Below the pieces are notes generated by a model. That model saw only the letters and a program-made list of their open reading frames with translations. It was not told where the DNA came from and searched no databases. A stretch of 64,000 nt of DNA from Ancylostoma caninum (Eukaryota; Nematoda; Chromadorea; Rhabditida; Ancylostomatidae). A program made the position numbers and the translations under genes. The DNA lies in assembly GCA_037903475.1 (NCBI GenBank), contig JBAJFG010000564.1:62001-126000 (forward strand), given 5' to 3'. Below, piece by piece: positions 1 to 15,140 of the stretch (its first letter is position 1; each line of letters begins with the position of its first letter).

Positions 1-720
1 GTTAATTCCAAATGTAATTACAAAGGTATTGAGAGCCAATAGTTGTGTGAAAGAGTCTCATTTTTCTGTTTGGATCTTCAGGCACGTTCATTTTCGCTGC
101 AACCGTTTGCGTTCCATTCTAAAATTCCAATAACCAGAATTTGACCAACGGCTATGTATTTGTACTTATTCTGTCTTCGATTGGACCATATCATTATGAA
201 GTTTAGAGATTATTGCAGAAATATGAGCTAATTCACTTTTCTTGCTTTATTTCTCAAACATATGAAACTAATCTGTTGACAATTGTGTGTGCACTCATTT
301 TTGCACTACTAGAATTTATACTTGTACATTTAGCACTGAGAGAGCCTGAAAGTATGGCATTTATGGTGACTAGATGATCAATAGCGGTTGGTTCTCGAGC
401 GGACCGGAAAGGACATGTGTAGCCTTTATATACCATATTTTTCAAGCGCTGAATACTTTCCTCATGAATAATGAGTACGTAGATGTCTACTAGATAAGGG
501 AAAGCCGTTTTTCAACGGAGCCGCTCCATGCCGTATTGAACCAGTTGGATACCTGGTAAATAGAGTGAGCATTTCGCCGTCCTTCTTACTGAGGAAGTTA
601 ATGGAAAAAAAGCTTAAACCTACAGTCACAGTCAAAAAGGTATAATTAGCCATTTTGACAAGCGGATTTTTTGCTGTAACTCCTCTGGGTTGAGCCATTC
701 AGATGAAATTTGGGTATGTA

Positions 721-974
721 CTGAAGGCGTCGTCCCAATTCTGGGGTCTCAACGTTGAAAGAATCTCCAGGAGCTGGTAATCAGAACTGTATACGTGATT
801 CCATGCAAAACTGCTGAAAACCCCATTTCCGAGCCCGAATTTTCAAGGAACCTCGAGCCAGGGGCGGAGCTAAGAAACTTTTCGTCACGTATATCGTTGT
901 GATCACCAGCTCCTGGGAATTCTTCTAACGTTGAAATCTCGAAAACGATCTTGAGGTCGGACGCTGCCTTTAGA
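721..974. mobile_element. Imperfect palindromic TIR element (AGGCAG family)
   Basis: The segment folds back on itself: the stretch around 770-805 (CAGGAGCTGGTAATCA) is mirrored around 888-920 (TGATCACCAGCTCCTGG). The outer arms are also related, the right end reading inward as CTAAAGGCAGCGTCC. Internal text (GAAAACCCC followed by a GGGCGGAGC block) resembles the MITE at 11722-12120, so I treat both as one family. No transposase is seen. The exact left end is uncertain because the arms have diverged. Confidence 0.55.
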
Positions 975-1293
975 GCTCTATGGGTGCTTCCTAAAAGCAG
1001 CTTATCCGAACAGGAGCTCGGTTCTAGTGGCTTTGTTAAGCTTGAAGCATCAATTTTTCGGCTTCCTTTGATTTTGTCCAACATCTTGACTACACCTTCT
1101 GAGAAAATAAAGAGTTGACACAGCTTAAGCAGATAATTGCCTTTTTTGCGTTGGATGCCTTTGCTGCACTTTCCTTTGCTGCGCAAGTGCGAGGTCCAAA
1201 GTAAGTGGTCGAATCTTTTTTTATTGTATGTAGAGAATATTGACAGCGTTACAGTTCCTATTCCAATGTCGGAATAGTTCGTAATAGTGGACA

Positions 1294-1572
1294 TTATAGA
1301 ATTATCATTATAGTCTTTTGTCCGAGATTATTGAAAACTCTTTTCCCTTCTTCTTGGGCTTTCTGGTAATCCCACTTTTTTGTGCGAGGAGAAGAACTAC
1401 AGAACACGACTATTACAGCAATATACTCTCTCAAAATAGGATTTAGAATAACTCCTCTGCGAATCGAAATAAGGCGATACAAGCGAGGAACCATCATGTT
1501 GACTAAAGTGGTAAATTTTGACTTGTAACGCGATAGTTTTGTTTGAAGGCAGTTTGCGTCAATTCCATGCAA
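1294..1572 (-). other. Unassigned open stretch
   Basis: An open frame of 92 codons lies on the minus strand between the palindromic element and the LINE tail. It has no recognisable domain, signal peptide or membrane segment and no convincing splice pair. It may be chance or old repeat sequence. Nothing else is visible between about 975 and 1600. Confidence 0.1.
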
Positions 1573-1589
1573 CTATGGTACTGTTGAAT

Positions 1590-1995
1590 TGCTCGAAATA
1601 CTTAGATACTTAGATGGCCCGTTGCCACTTATCGTGCGGGCCCCAGCATCGCTTCCATTTGATTCGTTCCCACGCCACCGTCATCCAGGAGCATCGTAGA
1701 CGACGTTGGCGAGAAATCTGATTCGTTTCCAGCTGAGCGTTCAGCTGGTCCATTTGTATTTTGAACACATCGGCCCATCTCGTTGGTGGTCTCCCTCGAG
1801 GTCTCTTAGGATTCATTCCAAAGTTCTTTTGTCTATCTATCGTCTTCTCTTCTCATTGTATGACCAGCCCATCTATGCTTAGCCTTCGATACTTATTCTG
1901 CTTGGTCACGAAGGCGAGACATTTGTCGCAAATTGGAGCTGCGAAGCCCGGCCTGATGATGAGTACGCCGGTTGTACCTCAAAAGACAACGCTCG
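1590..1995 (-). mobile_element. 3' end of an RTE-type non-LTR retrotransposon (decayed)
   Basis: Minus-strand translation of 1816-1610 gives a GRPPTRW motif followed by a Gln-rich spacer and a Trp-rich WMTVAWERIKWKRCWGPH end. This is the characteristic C-terminal tail that follows the reverse transcriptase domain in RTE-clade LINEs. Just upstream (1820-1990) the RRED-type block that normally precedes it is present but frameshifted and interrupted by stops. Downstream of the stop the sequence ends in short ATCTAAGT-like repeats at about 1595-1612, typical of RTE 3' termini. The catalytic domain is absent, so this is a 5'-truncated dead copy. Clade assignment is from motif memory. Confidence 0.75.
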
Positions 1996-2001
1996 AGCGC
2001 T

Positions 2002-2004
<3 letters not shown>

Positions 2005-2055
<51 letters not shown>
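2005..2055. repeat. (TA)n microsatellite, left block
   Basis: About 25 uninterrupted TA units. The array resumes after the MITE at 2323-2356, so the insertion probably landed inside a single TA array. Confidence 0.95.
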
Positions 2056-2058
<3 letters not shown>

Positions 2059-2319
2059 TGGCGGACGCAGAAAGTGGGCGGGAGGGGGGGCGTGGGAAGA
2101 AAAGTGGGGTCTCCGCCGTTTTGGGGACCCAGACGGAAAATAAAATTAATAATAATATTAATTATAATAATAAACAATAAATAAAAAATATATTAAAAAT
2201 AATAATAAAAATAAACAATTAAAAATAAACTAACACAAGATTTTTATTTGTATTGTAAAGTAATTTCGAAAATTTGGCGACCCATTCTCGGGGGGGGGGC
2301 CCCCCCCCTGCGTCCGCCA

Positions 2320-2322
<3 letters not shown>
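2056..2322. mobile_element. hAT-like MITE inserted in (TA)n
   Basis: Terminal inverted repeats CAGTGGCGGACGCAG (2056-2070) and its mirror CTGCGTCCGCCACTG (2308-2322) bound a 267-bp segment. The subterminal regions are G-rich on the left and G/C homopolymeric on the right, and the core is very AT-rich. The CAGTGGCGGA-type end is common in hAT MITEs. The 8-bp target duplication expected of hAT cannot be read because both flanks are TA repeats. No coding capacity. Confidence 0.75.

Positions 2323-2356
<34 letters not shown>
2323..2356. repeat. (TA)n microsatellite, right block
   Basis: Continuation of the TA array on the far side of the MITE; about 17 units, ending at TTACTAGACGG. Confidence 0.9.
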
Positions 2357-6780
<4,424 letters not shown>

Positions 6781-6784
6781 TATC

Positions 6785-6849
6785 AAATAAGACAACACTA
6801 GCAACACTAGCAGCACAAACAACACCAACAACAAGCAAGACCAGCAACG
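6785..6849. repeat. AGCAAC-type array, left remnant
   Basis: The segment AGCAACACTAGCAGCACAAA and the following ACAACACCAACAAC closely match part of the array at 8415-8690 in the same orientation. The Tc1-like element between them therefore looks inserted into the array. Confidence 0.7.
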
Positions 6850-8407
6850 CAGTGCGTTTCATAATCATAGGGACATCCGAATTTTTGCTGTAGCGAGCTT
6901 CATCCGGAACCAATCAATCTGATTTTTCCTCCATTCGATTCTGGATATGAAATAACCTCAAGGGGCTTACACGAGTTTTGTAGAGAGAGAGATAGAAAAA
7001 CCAGCGTTTCACAGTGTTTCAAAATTATAGGGACACATGGACTTGTTGAAACGATTTATCCAGAAAGCGGAAACTAAGGGTGCAATCGTTACCAGTATTC
7101 CTTCTCTATTCACTGTTAATCCAAACATCCAATTCTTCAGACTGGAGAAGTGGTTCCAGATAAAGTTCGATACAGAATTAGTCTCTTGAACTGTCCCTTC
7201 TAAATTTTCAGCGCAAAACTTCAAGCTGTTTCAAGCATGGCTCCACCTAAAATTTATGCTAGAAACATTTTCTGCTAGAAATGAGTGGTCACAAGCGCTT
7301 TTCAGGTACAAGGCGCCAAGTTCGTGGCAGATTTTCCGTGCTCTGGTAGCCTGGCTCACGTGGATGGCTGCAATTTCTTTAATCCCAACAAATTTTTGTC
7401 AACGATAACCACTCAGATGTGATGTTGAATGATCACAAAGAATTTGATGAACGTCCTAACTTTTAATTATAATTGATACGAAGACGCGAACAACTTGCGC
7501 CGTGCACGATATGACATGCACGAAAAAACCATCTTCGTTGCCAAGTATTATACCATGTTAAGAAACTAAATATTTCCCGAATAAAGATAAATTCATCCCA
7601 TGAATAAATGAGAATTTGGCCGATTCCAACAGAAAAGAGGCCTTATCGGAGAATCGAGGCTACAATTACGTTTCCTTGCCATGATGGAGTTTAGGAACGA
7701 CTGTGTGCAGTGAAGATCGCATTTCGGGCACAGCTTAAGTGGTTCAACGTCTTCATGTCAATTATAATTCAACGTTGGGACGTCCATCAAATCCTTTGTG
7801 ATCATTCAATATCACGTCTGAGGGGTTATAGTTCACAAAAATTCGTTGTGGTTAAAGAAAGTGCAGTCATCCGCGTGAGTCAGGCTACCAGAGCACGGAA
7901 AATCTGCCACGAACTTGGCGCCTTGTACCTGAAAAACGCCTGTAAACATTCATTTCTAGCAGAAAATATTAAGAACATAAATTTTAGGTGGAGTCATGCT
8001 TGAAGCAGCTGAAATTTTTACGCTGAAAATTTAGGAGAAACAATTCAAGAGACTAATCCTTTGTCGAACTTTATCTGGAACCTCTTCACCACTCTGAAAG
8101 ACCAGATGTTTGGGTTAGCAGTGAATACGGAAGGAACTACTGGTAACGATTACACTGTTAGTTTCCGCTTTCCGGATAAATCGTTTCAATAAGTTCATGT
8201 GTCCCTATAATTTTGAAACAGTGTGAAACACTGGTTTTTCTATGTTTTCTATTCTCCTAACTTCCGATGATGTTAATGAAGAGTAGGTCTCTAGAGGTTA
8301 TTCCACATCTTGAATCGAATGGAGAAAAGATCAGATCGGTTGGTCCGCGATGAAGCTCACCACAGCAAAAACTCGGGTGTCTCTATAATTACTTATGAAA
8401 TGCACAG
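6850..8407. mobile_element. Palindromic Tc1-like foldback element
   Basis: The outer ends read CAGTGCGTTTCATAATCATA (6850) and, inward from the right, CTGTGCATTTCATAAGTAAT (8407). A second, inner copy of the terminal motif (CAGTGTTTCAAAATTATAGG) lies about 160 bp in at 7011 and is mirrored near 8215. The whole interior folds as two roughly 750-bp arms meeting near 7600. Two direct motif copies per arm match the IR/DR arrangement of some Tc1/mariner transposons. No transposase ORF is seen; the open frames at 7009-7224 and 7710-8003 are arm sequence. The terminal TA duplication has decayed. Confidence 0.75.
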
Positions 8408-8414
8408 CATTATC

Positions 8415-8690
8415 ACCAAAACTGGCACGAGCAACGCTAGCAGCACAAGCAACACCAGCAACACCAACAACAGAGCAAGCAGAGCCAGCAACATTAGCAC
8501 GGAGAGCAACACGAGCAACACTAGCAGCACAAACAACACCAACAACACAGCAATATGTATTAGCACCGAAAGCAACAGCTGCAACAACAGCAACACCACA
8601 AGCAACACTAACAACACAACAAACAGCACCACAAGCAACAACAGAAACACCGATACCATCACAAGCAGCACTATCAACGAAGTTCTTCAC
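8415..8690. repeat. AGCAAC-rich degenerate minisatellite
   Basis: A run of AGCAACACC/AGCACAAAC words gives low-complexity Ser/Thr/Asn frames on the plus strand and Val/Leu frames on the minus strand. I read these as repeat translations, not proteins. Confidence 0.85.
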
Positions 8691-9532
8691 TTACCGTGGA
8701 TGCTGTCTACCGAAACAACAAAGAAGATTCTTGTTGTTTCAAGTCAAGCTAGTCTTCCTCTACAAGAGTATTGTTAACAATTTTTTAAAATGATAATTTG
8801 CTTGAGTTCCAAGCCTGCGAAGTGGAGCAATGTGACATTAAAGACAGCGCAACCGACAGCCACCTATACTGGCATTCAGTTAAAGCCATCAATACTGGGC
8901 AAGTGACTGTGCTAAGTATGGAGAAGATGTTTTTGCTCGAAATGACTAATCATCAGCAAATTTTCAAGCTCAAAGGAGACGTACTTGGTCTCAATGAGAC
9001 CAACCACTTCGAACAAATAAATTTCTTTCACGAACCAGCTGGGAATTGCTCCAGAGGAGTCGTACCGTCTAGATGCGCATCATACATCTCGAAGCTACCA
9101 ACTAACTCAGGTAATCCTGCTGAAGGATCCAATCACAGGGGTCTAGTCATCTCACCCCATGATACTGTCGGGCCCCACACCTGCCAGCATCGCCGAACTG
9201 ACCTTGCAACAGATCCATTGATGATGTTCTCCCGCTTTTATATTCTATACAGCTTACACGCTCGAATAGTATCGGGTGGTTTCTGGTCCCTGTTGAATAC
9301 AAGAAGGAAATGGTCTTTTTGCTAAATTGGCATTTTTCTTCCTAGGCCTTAAAATCAAGTAATTCAATATTTCTATGGAAATGCGTGATGATGGTATCGT
9401 AGACCAAAGGAATTTCAGAATGTGTAGAGCATCTTATGGGAAAATGACAATAGGATGGAAAAATCGCAATTGAAAAAATCGCAAGGACTCATGTCAACAC
9501 CTAATAGATGCAACAATAGTCAAACAGGTACA

Positions 9533-9759
9533 GTCTATTAGCTCAAAGATGGTATCTGGGTTGACTTTGTCTGCAATTACGACTTCATCCCAAAGTAGTT
9601 GAAGTAATCTAATTTTTACACTGTTTGTGGAGTGATTGCTCCCATTTCAATGACTCGCTACTGCCATTCAGTAAAATCTCTTTCCAGACGCATCCTGTGG
9701 ACAAAGTCGTAATTGCAGACAAAGTCGACCTGGGTGCTATCTCTGAGCTAACAGAGCAT
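9533..9759. mobile_element. Short TIR element (MITE)
   Basis: About 53 bp at 9534-9587 (TCTATTAGCTCAAAGATGGT ... CAATTACGACTT) recurs inverted at 9702-9756 (AAGTCGTAATTGCAGACAAA ... GAGCTAACAGA), leaving a spacer of roughly 115 bp. No coding potential. The target duplication is unclear. Confidence 0.65.
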
Positions 9760-9899
9760 GTAAATGCCGTGAAGTGCTAACAAGAAAGGATCGCGGGTTA
9801 CGAAAACAACGAAACTTATAGAAAAACCACCAAAAGGACCTACAAAGAAAAATTGCAGTGAATTTTGCGAGAACTGCATCAAAACAGCTGATTCTACTG

Positions 9900-10100
9900 C
9901 GGCTAGGCAACAAAATAAACGCCGGACATGCGCGGTAACTCGTCCAAAGTGATCGCCATCACGCGGAAATACTGGTTACTGAGTTGAACGCAGGGCGTTT
10001 CCGCTGCTGGTCTTGTACGAGAACTATGCGTTAAAGTTCCTCGAAGAGTGAAAATCTGAGGGTCGAAAGCTTCCGTGGGTGCTGCCTTTAACGACATGCA
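9900..10100. other. GC-richer segment ending in an AGGCAG-type terminus
   Basis: Locally GC-rich, ending GGTGCTGCCTTTAA near 10090, which is the inverted terminus seen in the TTAA-flanked elements of this window. I found no matching left end, so it may be a truncated or solo copy. The minus-strand frame over it is not convincing as a gene. Confidence 0.3.
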
Positions 10101-10308
10101 TGGCGAGAAATCGTCTACGGGTAAGCACTCATTCTTGATTCAATGTCGGTGATTAAGTGATTTGCCGTTATCCTTGGTGTTTTGAAGTAGTAGTCTCGGG
10201 GTAATGTAGAACACTAGGAGGGTTGGTAGAGATATTTGGCGTTTTCCACCACAAGTAATGGACCGTGAGCCACTTTTACGCCCTGAAGAAGGCGAATCAG
10301 CCAGCCTT

Positions 10309-10353
10309 CTGGGTTTTTAGGTGGAAAATAAACTTTTCCACCTAAAAACCCAG
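10309..10353. repeat. Perfect 20-bp hairpin
   Basis: The left arm CTGGGTTTTTAGGTGGAAAA (10309-10328) is exactly complementary to the right arm (10334-10353), with a 5-base loop. No run of U follows and there is no nearby gene end. It is more likely the core of a foldback element than a terminator or microRNA precursor. Confidence 0.85.
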
Positions 10354-11289
10354 TTCGCTTAGCAGTAGAACGCATCATCAAGGAAACATGTCAGAGTTTA
10401 GAGAGAAAGACCTAGAATGTTAACATTTACAATATTTGAAAAAAATCGTTGGCTGCCTCGTAATGTCGGTGATTCTGCTTAAGACCTCATACCTCCTCCC
10501 CCCCCCCCCCACCCCACCCCCTCCCTTTCCCCTTGTGGACGTACATCTGCTAGTCCAGCAGAGCTTTATCTACGTACTTCGATCCTTACGAAAAAAAATT
10601 TGAAAAATTTACTAAGCAAGCATCCCTGGCCTAAAATAAGGTGTGTGATCTGTCCGATCTCGAACTAGTTTTTTTTTATTCCCCAGAATACTCCCACATG
10701 TCTACATTATTCCTCATAGGGATAATTAGTGGGTTTTTGCAGCATCGGTACCTATTAATGACGCTTCAATGGGTTACAAACGGGTGAATAAGACTACTAT
10801 ACGACCACTTGGAAAAACAGCGCTGTAGGCAATGTTGAATAACCAAACATTCTGCAAACCATTAAATAACCGTCAGCTCCTAACACATAATCTTTGCTTG
10901 AAAATGCTAAACTCAATCCTCCACGACAGTGGCTATATCACTATCCTGAAAACATCCAGACCTATGACGATTCGGCTACTACTGCTCCAGTATTATCAAT
11001 CCTTGCCCTGGTTTCAGCTGAGCTAATTAGCATTTCCATCCAAAACCATGCGGGCTCTTCATTAATCCACGCACTGTTGTGCAGCAGCAGCATATTGAAG
11101 ACCGCCTTCGCACACTAATGCACGAGCGTATCAGATTTCGTGTCAGGACCAAGACGCACTCTCACACGTCACGCTAAAACCAGATTCATCAGCTTGTAAT
11201 TCTTTATTCGTCTTCTGATCAACGCATTTCCTTCGCTGGTGTTCCTACCTGGAGTAGATGACATGTAGTACAGCTTTAAGCCGTCTATT

Positions 11290-11304
11290 TATTGCAGGTG
11301 AAGG
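11290..11304 (+). promoter_or_regulatory. Probable trans-splice acceptor
   Basis: TATTGCAG ends at 11297, seven bases before the ATG at 11305. A pyrimidine-rich acceptor immediately upstream of the start codon is the usual arrangement for spliced-leader addition in nematodes. A short non-coding first exon is the alternative. Confidence 0.5.
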
Positions 11305-13643
11305 ATGTCGCTTGCAGTTCGGGTGCTATACATCCTCATGCTGGTGAACATCGCTTTCTGTCACTCCTACTGGTTTGACATGCCCGGCACTCAAAAAGTA
11401 AGTTCTTCACAGTCGAATTTTTCAATTCTCGTCTGGCAGCTTCATGTAAAAAAAGTATGTGTTACGCTAAAGGCAGCGTACAAAACAGAGAATATGTAGT
11501 GAGCTTTTTGTAGAAAAGGGGCTACCGATGGCCCATGCTTCCTGGGGCACACATTGGCATTGGTGCGCTTGCTGGACAACGATTTTATTTACGACTACCA
11601 CTTGTTAATCACTACGACTGGAACTAAGGCACGCCTCAATTTCTATTTCCTGCAGCTTTTTTGTATCGTCTAGCATATCTGACAGTCCTGTTCAAACAAA
11701 CACATTCAAACACATGCTTAAAGGCAGTGTCTCACCTCGTTTCGTGAGCTGAAAATACCAACAGACTCTAGACCTTCTCGTCATGCCAATTCCAAAGATG
11801 TAAGTCAAAGCTCATAAAAATGACGAAAACCCCGTTTTCGGAGGGTCCGAGAGTGCAGTTCACGGACCATGGGCGGAGCGGTCGTGCTGGCTGCCCGCAG
11901 CGTTGGCCAACACGTCTGGACGTGTCCGATCGATAAGATCAATGGCTTCACGCGTCCACTCGGCTGGACAAACTGTTACAAATCCCTTCCCGAAAAACGT
12001 TTAAAAGTAGGGTTGAAAGACATTTTTGTAATATTTTAGGTATACCGTTGGATTCAGCGTGTCGAGGAGATTCAGAATCTGGTAAAAGTTCAGACGCGAA
12101 AACGAGGTGACATACTGCCTTTAAGCGAGCCCGCGTGTCTCACGTGCCAGTGTATTTCAAAATCGCACTGTCGCGAAAGTGATAAGTAATTTCGGAGAAG
12201 TTAGCGTGTTCAGTGGTTGGATCACCCTATTTCTTGCCCAGCAATGAGGCAGGTTCATGCAATCTCTGTTACTAAACACATAAAGTTGAAAGTAGAGCAG
12301 ATCTCACTATAAGAGACGTTCAAAAAGCTTTTGAAACCAGTTTTCACGAAGTACGTAAGCTGTTGCTTCGTTGAATTTTATGCGCAAGCCTAGGGCATAT
12401 CTCTTTACGCACCAAAAGCTTATTTTCACTCCCTTGATTATTCTTATTGTTTGGGAATGATATCCGTGGTAATTCAAAGGTCATTTCATCGGGGGTGCAG
12501 CTTCCAAGACGCCAATGCCTCCTTGGTTACCGCCCACGGTTGAGTCGTCCTAATATCCCATGGAAACTCATAATTAGCTCATTCTCTGCGTTTGACCAGA
12601 CGTACGTACAAACTCATCTGGCATACAGGTGGTACAGAGAAGCAAAGGAATGTGCAGCAATGACATTTGAGGGAAAAATAGCTCTTCATTTTTCTCAGAA
12701 GGTGGCAGTGAAGATATCGGACGAAGTCAAAGGAAGTCAAGGAAATTGATGTTCAGGCTTAGTAAAGCTACAAGAATTGAATTTCTGCTCAGATAAGCCG
12801 CTGTTAGGGAGCACTTAAGGAGCTTCAATACATATCCAAATTCCATCTGGATAGTTCAATGCAGAGGTGACTGATAGCAAAAAATTATCTTGAGAAAATG
12901 ACGCTGATCATCTCTTTTTGGCCGCGACTGTAAGTGGTCAAAAGAATTTTCTAGTTTCTTCTCCTTCCTTTGCCAAATCGAATTAGTTTTCTTCTCGCCG
13001 GAAACAATTTTCGCCTGAAGCTTGCCTAAGGCCAGATACGATGTACATGAAACCTATAATAGCGCATAATCTATCCATACGTAGGTGACTGCTCCAGTTG
13101 CACACAATTCTTTGGTAAAGAAAAACTACACCTTTCAGCATAATTGAATAATTTATGTGTTGTAGCTAGTAATTTGATCACCTGTAATATAAGAACACCT
13201 GCATAGCTGTGGTCCTAGTAGCAGATCGCCCTGATGTTAACAGAGAAATTATTTCAAATGAAGTACAGGACTCCGATAGTTGTTGAGAACTTTATTAATG
13301 TTTGAAATTAGCTAGAGGCAGCTCTCCACTCTGTCGCAGAAAGGGTGACTAGGTCAACGCGGTCATGAAAGAAGATGAGGCGTTACCGCTGTTGCACAAT
13401 TGGTGCATTTGAATAGCTCTTCCCACATTTTAATGTCAACTCTTGAGCAGTTCGTGCGCACCAATCGAATAGCAGTAGCACCGCACCACTTTTTAGACGA
13501 CACTACTCAAAAGGACTTGTTCATTTCAGTTCATCGACGGTTCCGACATTCCATACGACGATGAGCCGTTACAGATGCAGAAGCGATTTCGTGTGAAATA
13601 CATCCGTGAACTCGGACGACTACCTGGTCCGCCACTTAAGTAG
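11305..13643 (+). CDS. Small secreted neuropeptide-like precursor, two exons
   Basis: Exon 1 is 11305-11397 and exon 2 is 13530-13643, joined in phase 0 across a GTAAGT...TTTCAG intron of 2.1 kb, giving 68 residues. Residues 1-19 are a clear signal peptide (MSLAVRVLYILMLVNIAFC). The secreted part is short, has no cysteine, and is acidic before a Lys-Arg pair at residues 49-50. That pair would release a basic C-terminal peptide of 18 residues (FRVKYIRELGRLPGPPLK). This layout fits a neuropeptide or other processed peptide hormone, but I do not recognise the family. An acceptor 7 bases before the ATG and an AATAAA 112 bases after the stop support a real transcription unit. The intron hosts a TTAA-flanked MITE. 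Confidence 0.65.
11722..12120. mobile_element. TTAA-flanked MITE in intron
   Basis: The ends AGGCAGTGTCTCACCTCGTT (11722) and, inward from the right, AGGCAGTATGTCACCTCGTT are bounded by TTAA on both sides (11718-11721, 12121-12124). TTAA duplication is typical of piggyBac-type elements, including nematode PALTTAA-like families; the assignment is by target site only. The 399-bp body has no transposase. Part of it (about 11885-11990) recurs inverted at 61130-61250. Confidence 0.8.
12130..13500. other. Remainder of the peptide-gene intron
   Basis: No further exon with paired splice signals is visible. The frame at 12447-12749 has no domain support. Confidence 0.4.
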
Positions 13644-13754
13644 TAGAACTCATTAACCTGACAATAATTCGCATGCACATGCGTCGCATAAATTCTGTAA
13701 CCACGGATATTCCCACTAAATTGTCGCCTCTATTTGTAGTGATTTTTTGAGAGC

Positions 13755-13760
13755 AATAAA
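13755..13760 (+). promoter_or_regulatory. Polyadenylation signal
   Basis: AATAAA 112 bases after the stop codon of the two-exon peptide gene, a normal nematode 3' UTR distance. Confidence 0.6.
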
Positions 13761-14071
13761 TGTTAAACGGTTTCACTTTTTGACGAATAACGTAGATTTT
13801 CTAATCAGTGTAATGTAATAGAGTGTGTTTGTGTCGTTACAATCCCACTAGTCACTAGAATCTTGCGCACTACACCAACTTTTGTTCTCAAAGTTTCCCA
13901 CAGATATCTCCTTGCTATTTTCAATAAACTCAATACCCCAACGTTTTCATCAAATCAGTTGTGAAGACTTTTTTTGCAGTAAAGCACACCCTGCATGTTA
14001 TTTTCCACTTCGCGCATGAGTGAAAATCGACCGATTCATCCTCACCTCCTCTCACTAGCACACCTTTCAGA

Positions 14072-14188
14072 GGATCCCCATGTTCAACCGGTGGGACGTG
14101 GTTGGTCGTCACCGATGTCGCCACAGGACCACCTTATCGGCCTCTACCAAGTCCTCCGTCGTGTGGTTTGATGACGGCATCACGTGTA
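14072..14188 (+). other. GC-rich exon-like block
   Basis: A CCTTTCAG acceptor (about 14071) and a GTATGT donor (about 14188) bound a stretch much richer in GC than its surroundings, open or nearly open in all three plus-strand frames. The minus strand is also partly open, so the frame cannot be chosen. It could be an exon of a gene running toward the exon pair at 14933-15140, with which one frame is phase-compatible. Confidence 0.3.
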
Positions 14189-14659
14189 TGTTGCTGGATA
14201 TTTGCTAGCCAAATCTCGGGTTCTACTGTACTACAAATGTCCAACTGTGACCGCACTGTTGCGTTCTTCGCGCGACCGAATAAACATGTTTTGTCTGGTT
14301 TGCATCACCTTTTACAGTAAGTGTACAACAACTAGTGATAGAATGTTTATGTTGTCCCTCACCGTACATGATACACAGTACACGTACATTTCGCAACAAT
14401 AATTATTAACATTAACAACTGTTAGAGATAACGACCGATAATAAGCGACATTACGAAGACATGGAAGTCCCTTCAGATATTATCAATATTGATCAATATA
14501 CTCGTATAGTAGCCAAAAATATTGGGGTCATAGCACCGTTGGTGTGTGTGAAGTGAATACAGCCAGGCTGAGCTCGTTATAGTGGTGACACAGTACACGC
14601 ACACAACTAAGGCCTCACTAGTATTCTACAGCTAGAATTTTGTTGAAGAATCACTGATT

Positions 14660-14800
14660 TTGAGATTTCTGGTGACACTATGACAGCGGCAGCACGTTGT
14701 GCGGCACCACCTTGCAGCAGTTCCACTCGCCGCGCAAAGCAACACCACATGTTGCTGGATAGCGTTGCAGCAACTTCGAGTGGTGTTGCTTGGAATATAA
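14660..14800. repeat. GCAAC/GTTGC degenerate repeat patch
   Basis: Clustered GTTGTGC, GCAGCAG, GCAACACCAC and GTTGCAGCAACTT words, related to the larger arrays at 21.8, 30-32, 46 and 51.6 kb. Confidence 0.5.
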
Positions 14801-14932
14801 GGAGAAAACACGAATTTCGCTTGTGTTTTGCTGCTTTTCTGCTTTAGTAGACCCAAAAATGTCCGCTACAGTGACTCTTCCTACAGATTATTACAATTTT
14901 TACAATTCTCTCTCACTTTAACTTCTGCATAG

Positions 14933-15140
14933 AACTTCGTCGATACGATATACTCATTGAGAAGCCGAATATTTGCCACTGTTCCGGAGAACGGTGGCGC
15001 CACCGGAAGACCACCACTGTAAGGTAAGCGTATTGTATGATTTCGCAGGCAAACGCATGCTATTCATCGACTCCTACAGATGCTGTGAACTACACAACCG
15101 TCGTAAGCGAGGGTCGTGGAGCGGCTTGAAATATCGCTAA
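14933..15140 (+). other. Possible two-exon 3' gene end, antisense to the kinase 3' end
   Basis: Exon 14933-15023 (TGCATAG acceptor, AAG|GTAAGC donor) joins in phase to 15080-15140 (CTCCTACAG acceptor), ending at a TAA. The read-out is Arg/Lys-rich with five cysteines. The last exon overlaps the end of the kinase coding sequence on the other strand, so one of the two may be coincidental. Splice signals are good, but no family is recognised. Confidence 0.25.

Noticed and set aside
8310..8793. Ser/Thr/Asn-rich ORFs on both strands
   Set aside because: Low-complexity AGCAAC array; equally long frames on opposite strands, no splice signals.
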